Assembly: GCA_017307505.1 (NCBI GenBank)
Contig: JAFKEE010000034.1
Span: forward strand, 1-64,000
From: Acidobacteriota bacterium
GTDB taxonomy: Bacteria; Acidobacteriota; Terriglobia; Bryobacterales; Bryobacteraceae
DNA: 64,000 bases
Direction of reading: 5' to 3'
The notes beneath the pieces were generated by a model. The model was not told the DNA's origin, did not search any database, and saw only the letters and a program-made list of their open reading frames with translations. Each line of letters begins with the position of its first letter. The stretch's first letter is position 1. A program made the position numbers and the translations under genes. Positions 8,732 to 16,400 of this stretch are shown in pieces.

Positions 8732-10417
8732 ATGAAAGCGGCAATCCTATTCCTGTTTTCCGCCGGCCTCGCCACGGCGCAGTTTGTCAACCTGTCCACC
8801 GATGCCGGCGGTTCACAGGTTAGGTTTGTGACTGACCGCAATCTGCGCGGGGCGCCCGCCTTGCCGCAGCCCGCCGTCTTTGCAGCCACGGCCGCCGGGG
8901 TGCAACCGGTTCCTGCCGCGAGCGGACCGGTCAATTATTCGGAAATCAGCGGCACAACCTTGAGCGATGGTGGAGATGTGGCGGCCTGGTCGCTGCGCAA
9001 TTCCTCCTGGTATTCGAATCCTCCGTTTGGCGGCGGCCGCGCGGTCGCGGCGCAGTATTTAGGCATGGTGCAGCGGCGCGGCGATGGCCGGAGCTGGTCG
9101 CGGGCCGGGCAGGTCAGCCTCAGCCGCAACGGGCGCTGGGCCTTGTTCGCTGGTGAGCCGATGGACGTGCCGGATGGAACAGGTGCTCCGGTGGCACCAG
9201 CGTGGATCGACCTCTGGACTGATCAACAGTACCCGGGTTTTGGCGAGGGCGTCCCCAATCTGGCGGATGACGGCACCGGCATCGGCTGCCTGAACAATGC
9301 CGGTTCCCTGACGGCTGTACTGCTGAAACCGGGCTCCGCGCCAGAGCCGCTGGCCGCGAAGTTTCCCGGCTGCCCCAGCGTGGTGCTGGATCGCTACGCC
9401 CGGCTGGGCGTGCTCCAGTTTGCGAGCTCGCTCATCCCGGAATCGGTTCCTTATCTCTTCGAGCTCAGCACCAGAACGCTGACGCCCCTGGCCGGAAGCT
9501 GCGTGGAATGCAGCCAGCTCTCGATCAGTGGAGAAGGTACCAGGGTGTTGGTGGCCGCGAAGTCGATCAATGGCTCTCCGAATCCCTCCGGGCTGGCTCA
9601 GGCGTGGGTCTTCGATATCGAGACGAGGACGTGGACCCGGGCATCCGATCCGGAGGAACGCGTCCTGGAGGCCGTGCTTTCCGCCGACGGGTCGGCTGTC
9701 CTGCTGTCGACGGGCCAGGGCCGGATCGTCCGTGTCGATCTCTTCAGCCGCGCTCGGACGGAGCTGGTTGCCTCAACCGCCTTCGTCAATCTCCCGGATT
9801 ACAACCTTGTGCCGGGTTCCCGTTACACGTTGCGGGGCAGCGGACTGCGAGACGCCGTCGTGACCGTTGCGGGCCGGCCGGTGGAGGTAGTCACCAACGA
9901 GAACGGGCTGTTGGAGTTTCTGGCGCCCAAGGAGTTGCCCGTCGGGCAGGCGGATCTGGTCGTGGACCACCCGGAGTCGCCGTTTGCGCCAGTATCCTTG
10001 CAAGCCATGGTTGCGACCAACGATTCGAACTTTGTCGTGTTGAGGGATCTCGGCTACAACCAGCCGGGCATCGCGATTCTTCCCTTCGTGGAGAATGGGA
10101 CGCGCGGCGGACTGGTCGCCGAGGGCAACGGGGCCCTGCCCGGCGAGGAGCTATGGATCTGGATGCGCGGCATTTCAAAGCCGGAGCTTGTCCAGTTCGA
10201 AATCGGGTCCGCGAGCGGCGGCAGCTATGCACCTCTGCTGTCGGGGACTGTGGACCAGTTCACGGATCATCCCGGCTGGCAAAGGCTGCGGATGACGGTT
10301 CCTGAGCGCAGGGACACTGAGCGGATCCGGCTGAGAATCGGCGGACTCCCGTCACAGCTGGTTCCGCGGGAGATCGTGATCTTCCTGGCGGCGGCTCAGC
10401 CCGCCGGGTCGAATTAG
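8732..10417 (+). CDS. Secreted protein with beta-propeller-like and Ig-like regions, function unknown
   Basis: The start is the ATG at 8732 after GGGGGAAT; a TTG lies one codon upstream. The 561-residue product begins with a cleavable signal peptide ending in ATAQF. Residues about 40-350 are rich in short beta-strand motifs such as DGGDVAAWSL, SLSRNGRWALF and LSADGSAVLLS, resembling TolB/WD-type propeller blades. Residues about 355-430 (YTLRGSGLRDAVVTVAGRPVEVV) resemble the IPT/Ig-like domains at the C-terminus of many acidobacterial secreted proteins. A final beta-rich domain follows. No catalytic motif is visible. It is transcribed alone, with its stop 16 bases from the convergent membrane-protein gene. 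Confidence 0.65.
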   Translation: MKAAILFLFSAGLATAQFVNLSTDAGGSQVRFVTDRNLRGAPALPQPAVFAATAAGVQPVPAASGPVNYSEISGTTLSDGGDVAAWSLRNSSWYSNPPFGGGRAVAAQYLGMVQRRGDGRSWSRAGQVSLSRNGRWALFAGEPMDVPDGTGAPVAPAWIDLWTDQQYPGFGEGVPNLADDGTGIGCLNNAGSLTAVLLKPGSAPEPLAAKFPGCPSVVLDRYARLGVLQFASSLIPESVPYLFELSTRTLTPLAGSCVECSQLSISGEGTRVLVAAKSINGSPNPSGLAQAWVFDIETRTWTRASDPEERVLEAVLSADGSAVLLSTGQGRIVRVDLFSRARTELVASTAFVNLPDYNLVPGSRYTLRGSGLRDAVVTVAGRPVEVVTNENGLLEFLAPKELPVGQADLVVDHPESPFAPVSLQAMVATNDSNFVVLRDLGYNQPGIAILPFVENGTRGGLVAEGNGALPGEELWIWMRGISKPELVQFEIGSASGGSYAPLLSGTVDQFTDHPGWQRLRMTVPERRDTERIRLRIGGLPSQLVPREIVIFLAAAQPAGSN

Positions 10418-10433
10418 GCTCCGTCGTGCCTGG

Positions 10434-10694
10434 TCAGCCGGCCGCCGGACCCTTCCGCAGCATCCGGTAAATCCAGAGCAGCAGCACCGCGCCCACCACG
10501 GACATGATGAGCCCGGCGCCCTCGCCTTCGTGATACCAACCCAGGCTGCGTCCGAGGAATCCGGCGACGATCGAGCCGGCGATCCCCAGCAGCATGGTGA
10601 CCAGCATGCCGCCCGGGTCCTTGCCTGGCATGATCAGTTTGGCGAGCGCTCCGGCCACCAGGCCGATGAGACACATCCAGATAAAGCTCAACAT
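10434..10694 (-). CDS. GlsB/YeaQ/YmgE-family small membrane protein
   Basis: An 86-residue protein of three hydrophobic helices with the family signature: a first helix ending GALAKLIMPGKDPGG, then LLGIAGSIVAGFLG, then a third helix ending LLLWIYRML. Proteins of this family (transglycosylase-associated or stress-induced inner-membrane proteins) are usually induced by stress; their activity is not established. The ATG at 10694 is preceded by a GAGGCC purine stretch. It stands alone, converging on the secreted protein to its left. Confidence 0.85.
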   Translation of the reverse strand: MLSFIWMCLIGLVAGALAKLIMPGKDPGGMLVTMLLGIAGSIVAGFLGRSLGWYHEGEGAGLIMSVVGAVLLLWIYRMLRKGPAAG

Positions 10695-10821
10695 GTAGGC
10701 CTCCTCGATGTCCCGCGTTTGCGCGGCACTAAGAAGGTAGCACGGTGGAACGCGGTGCGCCTTCCCCCATCGATACCCAACTTATGCCGCGCAGGAGTCC
10801 GATGACCTTCCTGGGACCGGC

Positions 10822-11151
10822 TCAATCCACAATGAACAGCCGGGCGCCGGCGGCCGTGTAGCTTCGGTGGGGCTCCATGGCATCGCCAACCTGGTAGCTC
10901 ATGCCGGGCCGCAGAACAACGGTGCGGCCGTCCTTCAGTTCGGTATGAAGTTCACCTTCCAGGCACAGCAGAATGTGGCCCTTCTCACACCAGTGATCCG
11001 CCCGGTAGCCGGGGGAGTATTCGACCAGGCGGACGCGAATCTCGCCGAACTGGCGGGTGCGCCAGCGCGCCACGCCGGTCTCGCCCTGATGAATGGATGG
11101 TTCGATCTCCGCCCAATCCGTGGTTTCGAATGGCACCGCCGGGATGTGCAT
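10822..11151 (-). CDS. DHCW-motif cupin protein
   Basis: A 109-residue single-domain cupin. Motif 1 lies around ADHWCEKGHILLCLEGEL, giving two histidines, a cysteine and a glutamate close together, and the closing beta strands contain RPGMSYQVGDAMEPHRS with a further histidine. The DHWC arrangement is characteristic of the small family named for this motif; its members probably bind a metal but have no agreed substrate. Length is typical and complete. The gene is monocistronic, about 80 bases downstream of the BON-domain gene on the same strand. Confidence 0.8.
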   Translation of the reverse strand: MHIPAVPFETTDWAEIEPSIHQGETGVARWRTRQFGEIRVRLVEYSPGYRADHWCEKGHILLCLEGELHTELKDGRTVVLRPGMSYQVGDAMEPHRSYTAAGARLFIVD

Positions 11152-11232
11152 ACCCGGACAATCGTAGCGCTTCCCGCAGTGCCGGACCCCGCGAATGCCA
11201 GATACTCTGCGGCGAGGCCGGTTCCCTTTGCC

Positions 11233-11757
11233 CTATTTCTCCACGGTCAAATTGTTCTTCACGGAAAAAACGCCCGAAACGCCATTCGCCGAAAGATTCG
11301 CCACATTCTTATCGCTTTCGGTGTTGACCGTGCCCTCGAGGGTGACATTTCCATTGGCGACGATGATGTGGATGGAGGGGACGGCCGAGAGGGTGTAGCG
11401 GTCCAGTCCGGGATTCGAATAAATCGCTCGGTAGACCGCCCGCCGGATCCGGTCATCGGTAGCAGAGAGCGGCAGGACCTGAATCTGGTTGACGACGCCT
11501 TCGACGCCCTCAATCTGTTTGACGACCCTCTCCGCGTCCGACTTCAACGTCGGGCGAGTCACCTGCCCTGAGAGAGTCACCTTGTAGCCGTCGATGCGGT
11601 AAGCAAGGTTGTCGAAGACCCCGTAGTAGGGCAACATCACCAATTCGTGCCGCACCTCTCTCATCAGGCGTTTCCGTGCATCAGCGGTTTGGGCGGAGCA
11701 AATGGTTGCAGCCGCCAGGCATGACATCAGAACCATGCGGGTTGTGAATCTGCTCAT
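11233..11757 (-). CDS. Periplasmic BON-domain protein
   Basis: The start at 11757 (MSRFTTRMVLMSC...) gives a signal peptide ending around CSAQT; an ATG at 11796 only adds a non-hydrophobic leader. The mature protein contains two BON units. The first (about residues 38-85) has DNLAYRIDGYKVTLSGQV, and the second (about 100-170) has SIHIIVANGNVTLEGTVNTESDKN. These alternate with helices containing RRAVYRAIY. BON domains bind phospholipid or envelope surfaces and occur in OsmY-like stress proteins, so an envelope-protective role is inferred. The neighbouring YqjD-like and GlsB-like genes fit a general stress neighbourhood. Confidence 0.82.
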   Translation of the reverse strand: MSRFTTRMVLMSCLAAATICSAQTADARKRLMREVRHELVMLPYYGVFDNLAYRIDGYKVTLSGQVTRPTLKSDAERVVKQIEGVEGVVNQIQVLPLSATDDRIRRAVYRAIYSNPGLDRYTLSAVPSIHIIVANGNVTLEGTVNTESDKNVANLSANGVSGVFSVKNNLTVEK

Positions 11758-12053
11758 GAAAACTCTCCATTTTCTTTGAGATCGCGCCTCAGCCACCAGT
11801 CAGAGACGGTGCAGTCGGTGCATATGCCGGCTAACAGTTACTACCTTGTGCAAATGGATGGCCATTCGAGAGGGCGCCGGACCTCTTCAATGCTGGCGGC
11901 ATTGTCCGGCATCTGGCGTCCCTGCCGCGAACCGCTCCTGGAAAGAGCGCTGGCAGGCGACTTTCGCCCCTCGCGGAGGTAAGTGTGCGGCTCCATGTCT
12001 TTCGCCACTCCGTTTGGCGCGCTGCGTGCACGGAAACAAACGAGGAGCGATTT

Positions 12054-12473
12054 ATGGCAAACAATAACCCTACTTCATTCACGGACAAAATTTCCGAAGA
12101 GTCGGCGGGTCTGGTGGAAAAAGTCTCCGCAGGGACGGCCCAGTTGAAGGCCAAGGCCTCCGAGTTCGGCCGCCTGGCAGCCGACAAGATCGATGAGAAT
12201 ATGACCGCCGCCGCCGCTGGCCTCGACAAAGCCGCGGCGTCAATTCACAACACGGCTGACAACCCTCCCGGAGTGGAGACGGCCAGGGAGATGGCTCACG
12301 CGACAGCAGACAAGCTGAGCGCGACGGCGGAGTATGTGCGTGAGCATGATGTCGACACAATCATGACCGGAGTCCGGGCCACTGTCCGGAGAAACCCCGG
12401 CCAATCGTTGATCATCGCGGGCTTTATCGGCTTCCTGATCGGGCGTTCGCTCCGAAGCAGATACTCCGATTGA
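12054..12473 (+). CDS. YqjD/ElaB-like (DUF883-type) membrane-anchored helical protein
   Basis: The ATG at 12054 follows a good GAGGAG ribosome binding site. An upstream in-frame start at 11985 has no such site and adds unrelated sequence. The 139-residue protein is almost wholly alpha-helical, rich in Ala, Lys, Asp and Glu. It ends with RRNPGQSLIIAGFIGFLIGRSLRSR, a glycine-zipper transmembrane helix typical of DUF883 proteins. E. coli members bind ribosomes and the inner membrane in stationary phase; the same role here is only inferred. A strong hairpin follows the stop. Confidence 0.75.
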   Translation: MANNNPTSFTDKISEESAGLVEKVSAGTAQLKAKASEFGRLAADKIDENMTAAAAGLDKAAASIHNTADNPPGVETAREMAHATADKLSATAEYVREHDVDTIMTGVRATVRRNPGQSLIIAGFIGFLIGRSLRSRYSD

Positions 12474-12500
12474 GGCCTCCGCCGGTTTGAGCCTGGAAGC

Positions 12501-12537
12501 GGAACGGGCGGATCGAAAAGGGTAGATCCGCCGTTCC
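12501..12537 (+). terminator. Hairpin downstream of the YqjD-like gene
   Basis: GGAACGGGCGGATC (12501-12514) pairs with GATCCGCCGTTCC (12525-12537) with a single bulged G, leaving a 10-base loop. It starts 28 bases after the stop. There is no T-run after it, so it may be an imperfect terminator or an mRNA 3'-end stabiliser. Confidence 0.5.
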
Positions 12538-12746
12538 GTCCAGATGGAGAGAGGCGAACCACAACCCCCTTGAGCCTGGGACTCTGCGTAAAATCGGCCC
12601 TGTCGCTGGGAAAGCGCACGGTCCCGCTGAGAACCCTCTTCGCTCAATGCGCGAATTGTGCCCAGCAGAACCGTCTGCGTTCCATTACGCACGGGCGATA
12701 TCGATGTTCCAAACGATTATCGTTATGCTGTTGCTATGGCTCGTGA

Positions 12747-13355
12747 ATGAAACCACCGAAGAAGCAGAGCTTTTTCGCCGGGATCGGTTCCCTGTTGTTG
12801 TTCTTCGTTCTCATAACAGGCACCCTGGTTGGGCTGTTCATTGCATTCACGCCAACGCCCAGGTCACCCATTCTCGGGTGGTTTGTCCTGCTGGTTTCGC
12901 TTAGTCTGACAGCCCTCACAGCCCCGTTATGGGGCCGGAGTCTGCCGGGCGTCTTCTGTACAGGTGCCTTCGGCAGTATTGTCATGTTGATCTCCGGTCA
13001 CCTGCCTGGTCAATCCGGCAAGGTGGTGAATCGTCCGTTCGCTTCGATCCTGCTCGTGAGCTTCGCGGCTCTCTCCCTACTGGCGACCCGGCTCGACAGG
13101 AGCCGGAAATGGAACCGGAGCGAGCGCGCTGCCTACACCGCGGTTAGCTTCCTCATGGCCGTCGCCTTTGCCTGGGAAGACCTGGGGACCGCCGCCCTGG
13201 CTGGACAAATTGCCGTGCTCGGCTGGCTCGCATATCGAGACCACCGCGCCAGGGTGCAAACAGAAGTTCACCGGAGGCCGCGCAACCTGTCTGGAGTGGC
13301 CGGTGCTACTGGCTCAGGCGACACTCAACAGGTCCCGGATCCCGACCGCGGCTAG
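12747..13355 (+). CDS. Hypothetical polytopic membrane protein
   Basis: A 202-residue protein that I do not recognise. It has about four to five hydrophobic helices: 12-34, 42-64, 68-85, 98-115 and a weaker one near 128-150. A basic, hydrophilic C-terminal tail of about 40 residues follows. No ligand or catalytic motif is visible. The ATG at 12747 begins MKPPKKQ, a positively charged start that would place the N-terminus in the cytoplasm. It converges on the PmoA-family gene, with stops 29 bases apart. Confidence 0.6.
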   Translation: MKPPKKQSFFAGIGSLLLFFVLITGTLVGLFIAFTPTPRSPILGWFVLLVSLSLTALTAPLWGRSLPGVFCTGAFGSIVMLISGHLPGQSGKVVNRPFASILLVSFAALSLLATRLDRSRKWNRSERAAYTAVSFLMAVAFAWEDLGTAALAGQIAVLGWLAYRDHRARVQTEVHRRPRNLSGVAGATGSGDTQQVPDPDRG

Positions 13356-13384
13356 TGTCCATCCGGGACCCTCTCTCCAGGATC

Positions 13385-14311
13385 CTACTTGGCCGCGTAT
13401 TGCTTGAATAGCTCCGCTACGTGCCCCGTCTCGGCGTCTCCAGGGTGGACCACTACCCGCCAGCGGAGCTGAATCTTCTGGCCCGTCGCGAGTTTCGTTT
13501 TGCGCTCTTCGGCATTGGGGTCAAAGGCGTTCTGGCCGAAAGGATTCAGTGAGAACAGGCCATAGTCCCGGGCGTGCCAGTAGGTGGGTGCGTTCGGGTT
13601 TTTCGGGTGATCGAAGATCGCAACGCCGAGGCGTTCTCCACCCACTTCCGCGGTGTAGTCGACCCACGCTGCCCGCTTGCCCCACACGTTGGCCATGCCC
13701 GCCTGGCCATTCGAGTTCACCATCCTGCCGCCTTTGCGTTCCGTGAAGTTTTCGGCCAGCCGGATGGCGAAGGCGCCTTCCTTTGTATCGCCCAGAGTGA
13801 CTTCGGTCGCAGCGGTCAAGGTGATGTTGAAATCAATGATGCGGAGCGCCGGGTCGGAGTAGAACAGCATCTCGCGGTTCTCGACGAGCAGGACTTTGCC
13901 ATCGGGATCCCGCCACTCCATCACGGCTGTGAGCGTGCCCGGACCTTTGGCCGCGGCGTCCTTCCACTTGGCATCCCGCACCACCACACGGCCGATGCGG
14001 CCTTTCGTATAGGTCGGATCGTTCTCCCAGAACTTCACTCCATTCACGTCGTCGTAGGTAAACCACAGCCCGCGATGGTGAAGGTGGTCCCGGCTTTCGC
14101 CAGGCAGCATCTGCATGGGAAAACCGCGCGTGACGATCTTGCCGGACGCGGAATAGATGGGCGCAAGGAACGGCTTGCCGGCATTGTCACCGTAGTGAAA
14201 GGTAGTAAACGGCTTACCATCGATGTTCACGGAAATGGCATCGGTGGTGAAGCGGACCTGCGCGCTGAGGCACGTGGCCGCGGTGAAGGCGAGGAGGAGG
14301 GAAGAGCGCAT
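13385..14311 (-). CDS. Secreted PmoA-family (DUF6807) protein
   Basis: A 308-residue protein with a signal peptide ending CLSAQ. It carries the family landmarks: an early FTTFHYGDNAGKPFLAPIYS segment, DHLHHRGLWFTYDDVNG (a histidine-rich stretch near residues 78-94), a central GDTKEGAFAIRLAE, and NPNAPTYWHARDYGLFSLNPFG near the C-terminus. The family carries the name 'methane oxygenase PmoA' in databases, but it is unrelated to the membrane methane monooxygenase. It is a beta-sandwich protein common in Planctomycetota and Acidobacteriota, probably involved in carbohydrate handling. It is divergent from the next gene, with only 72 bases between starts, so the promoters must overlap or lie back to back. 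Confidence 0.85.
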   Translation of the reverse strand: MRSSLLLAFTAATCLSAQVRFTTDAISVNIDGKPFTTFHYGDNAGKPFLAPIYSASGKIVTRGFPMQMLPGESRDHLHHRGLWFTYDDVNGVKFWENDPTYTKGRIGRVVVRDAKWKDAAAKGPGTLTAVMEWRDPDGKVLLVENREMLFYSDPALRIIDFNITLTAATEVTLGDTKEGAFAIRLAENFTERKGGRMVNSNGQAGMANVWGKRAAWVDYTAEVGGERLGVAIFDHPKNPNAPTYWHARDYGLFSLNPFGQNAFDPNAEERKTKLATGQKIQLRWRVVVHPGDAETGHVAELFKQYAAK

Positions 14312-14383
14312 ATTCGGGAACCCCAGACAGTCTATCGCTTGTGAACTGGCATGTCAGCCGGATTGCGTAGATAATAGCTACCG

Positions 14384-15025
14384 ATGTCACCCAAAACACT
14401 GGCCGCGTCTTTGCTGGTCACCCTGGCGGTGTGCTCGGCCCAATCGAATCTGCCGGAACTGAAGGTGGATGCCTCCGACGGGGGCTCCGTGCTGCGAGTG
14501 CGCAATACTTCCTCACAGCCGGTGGTCGGCTTCATGATCGAACTGGTCAATTATCCGGGCAGCTGGTTTGCCTTCTGGCAGGATGAGACCACGGCGGAAC
14601 CCATCAAGCCCGGCGAGGAGCGGCGGATCTCCATCACCAACATGACCGTCGGCGCCGCGCCCGAGTATGTGAAGCTGCAGGCGGCGGTGTTTGCGGACGG
14701 GTCGACCGCCGGCGTTCCGGAGCGCGTGCCCGTGCTGGTGGAACGCCGCAAGCAGATCCTGGCGACGGTGACCGAACTGGTGGCCCGGCTGTCCAAGGCG
14801 GAGGCCGCGGGGCAGAGCGGGGCAGCCGTTGCGTTGGAGCTGAAGAAGTGGGATGAGTCCATTGCGGGGCCCACCCGGTCGAACCGGGCAAAGCAGGATG
14901 GCATTGTGGCCGCAGCGGTGAAAGGGCGCATCGAGACCGCCGCCGCCGCGCTGGAGAAGGGCTCATTGCCCGGTGTGCTGGCAAAACTGCGGGAAGAAGA
15001 GAAGAAGCTGCGCGAGGGGCGGTAG
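14384..15025 (+). CDS. Hypothetical secreted protein
   Basis: A 213-residue protein with a signal peptide ending VCSAQ. The N-terminal half (about 25-120) is beta-rich and reads like a single immunoglobulin-like or DUF11-like sandwich (VLRVRNTSSQPVVGFMIELVNYPG). The C-terminal half (about 120-213) is a charged, alanine-rich helical region likely to form a coiled coil. No catalytic motif is seen and I do not recognise a named family. Confidence 0.6.
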   Translation: MSPKTLAASLLVTLAVCSAQSNLPELKVDASDGGSVLRVRNTSSQPVVGFMIELVNYPGSWFAFWQDETTAEPIKPGEERRISITNMTVGAAPEYVKLQAAVFADGSTAGVPERVPVLVERRKQILATVTELVARLSKAEAAGQSGAAVALELKKWDESIAGPTRSNRAKQDGIVAAAVKGRIETAAAALEKGSLPGVLAKLREEEKKLREGR

Positions 15026-15154
15026 CCTCGGTTCTCCTGCCCTCAACGGGTGCCCGGTCCGGCTGCCGTCCTTTCGCCCTGCCGTGCGCTAATAGAAAAA
15101 GCGCCAGCCGGCCGAACACTTCCGCCCCCTCAGCCGTCTGTAGGGCGGAACGAA

Positions 15155-15751
15155 ATGAGCATGGTCACTTTAGCCATGCCGGTGACGGCAGCCAATCGAT
15201 TGACAGGACCCACCCAACCCGGCCTTCCTGAGGACGCCCCGCTGGCCCAGCGCTGCCGCCTGCGCGAAGTCTCCGCCTTTGAGGAGCTCTTCCGCCTGCA
15301 CAGTCCGCGCCTGAAGTCGGTCGCCTGGAACCTCCTGCGCCGCCGGCAGGATGCCGAGGACGCCGTCCAGGAAACCTTCCTGAAGGCGTACCGCCACATC
15401 GGAACTTTTCACGGGAACTGCACGCTGGCCACCTGGCTGTGCCGGATCCTCATCAACACCTGCCGCGACATGGCCAGCCGCCACAGCCGCCGCTTCGAGC
15501 ACTCTTCCGACGAGTTGGACGTCCACTCGTCCCCGGGCGTCGATCCGACGCTCACTCTCGTCCTGGAACAGGCGCTGACCTGTCTCAGCCCCATCCTCCG
15601 CGAGGTCTTTCTCCTGGCCGAGAGTGAGGGCTTCTCGCACCCCGAAATCGCCTCCATCCTCGATATCGATACTGGCACTTCCCGCAGCCGCCTGTGCGAA
15701 GCCCGCCGCCAACTCCGCCAGGCGCTTCTCACCCGGCGGGAGGACCTGTAA
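15155..15751 (+). CDS. ECF-type RNA polymerase sigma factor
   Basis: A sigma-70 family protein of about 198 residues from the ATG at 15155 (an upstream ATG at 15050 is unlikely). Region 2 shows FEELFRLHSPRL, AEDAVQETFLKAYRHIGTF and LATWLCRILINTCRD, which contact the -10 element and core. Region 4 shows LSPILREVFLLAESEGFSHPEIASIL...TSRSRLCEARRQL, the -35 reading helix-turn-helix. No sigma 1.1 or region 3 is present, as expected for an ECF. It is followed four bases later by its anti-sigma factor and then by a beta-helix protein, so it probably controls envelope or surface genes. Confidence 0.88.
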   Translation: MSMVTLAMPVTAANRLTGPTQPGLPEDAPLAQRCRLREVSAFEELFRLHSPRLKSVAWNLLRRRQDAEDAVQETFLKAYRHIGTFHGNCTLATWLCRILINTCRDMASRHSRRFEHSSDELDVHSSPGVDPTLTLVLEQALTCLSPILREVFLLAESEGFSHPEIASILDIDTGTSRSRLCEARRQLRQALLTRREDL

Positions 15752-15755
15752 CGCC

Positions 15756-16400
15756 ATGCATGACATCGATTGCGCTCGATTCCAAACCGCTCTCGACAAC
15801 GCCTCGCCGGAGGATCTTGTCCTGGCGCGCCGTCACGCTGAGCATTGCGTCTCGTGCCGCCGCGAACTGGAAGCCTGGGATCAGGTCGCCCAGTGGGCCG
15901 CCGCGCGCCGCCGGCAATGGGATTCGCCCGAACTCTGGCCGCGCGTGGAATCCGCGCTCCAGCAGGAGCCGGCCCGGCCGAAACTCCGCTTCTTTCCCTC
16001 GCCCCGCGTCTGGGCCGCCATTGCGGCGCTCCTGCTCGTCGCGCTGCCCGCGCTCTGGTATGTCCGCCGGGGTCCGGCCCAGACGGGCGTCAGCCGGGAC
16101 TTCCTCACCGCCCAGGCCCTTCAGGAAGTCGAGGCCTCTCGTTCGGCGTATGTCCAGTCCATCGACAAGCTGAACCAGTTGGCTCAGCCCGCGCTCAACG
16201 ATGACCGCCTGCAGGCGATGTCCGCCTATCGCGACAAGCTTCTGCTGCTCGATAAAGCGATCGCCGAAACCCGCGCCGCCGCCGCCGGCAACCGTCTGAA
16301 CGCCCAAGTCCAGAATCAGCTCGCCGCCCTGCTCGATGAGAAGCAGCGCACGCTCAAAGAGGTATTGAATTATGCCGGTTCGAAACAAAACAGTCTTTAG
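15756..16400 (+). CDS. Membrane anti-sigma factor with zinc-binding ZAS motif
   Basis: It starts at the ATG at 15756, four bases after the sigma stop; a longer open frame begins inside the sigma gene but lacks the domain. The 214-residue protein has the zinc anti-sigma motif H-x3-C-x2-C in RHAEHCVSC near residues 28-36. One transmembrane helix follows (about 89-107, AAIALLLVALPALWYV). The periplasmic part (about 110-214) is helical and rich in Gln, Ala and Leu. It should hold the preceding ECF sigma at the membrane until a signal triggers release. Its last 29 bases overlap the next gene. Confidence 0.82.
   Translation: MHDIDCARFQTALDNASPEDLVLARRHAEHCVSCRRELEAWDQVAQWAAARRRQWDSPELWPRVESALQQEPARPKLRFFPSPRVWAAIAALLLVALPALWYVRRGPAQTGVSRDFLTAQALQEVEASRSAYVQSIDKLNQLAQPALNDDRLQAMSAYRDKLLLLDKAIAETRAAAAGNRLNAQVQNQLAALLDEKQRTLKEVLNYAGSKQNSL

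Noticed and set aside
15114-15139. ECF-type promoter GAACAC...GTCTG before the first sigma gene
   Set aside because: The -10 would put the transcript start about 8 bases before the ATG and cut off the ribosome site; similarity to the consensus is weak.
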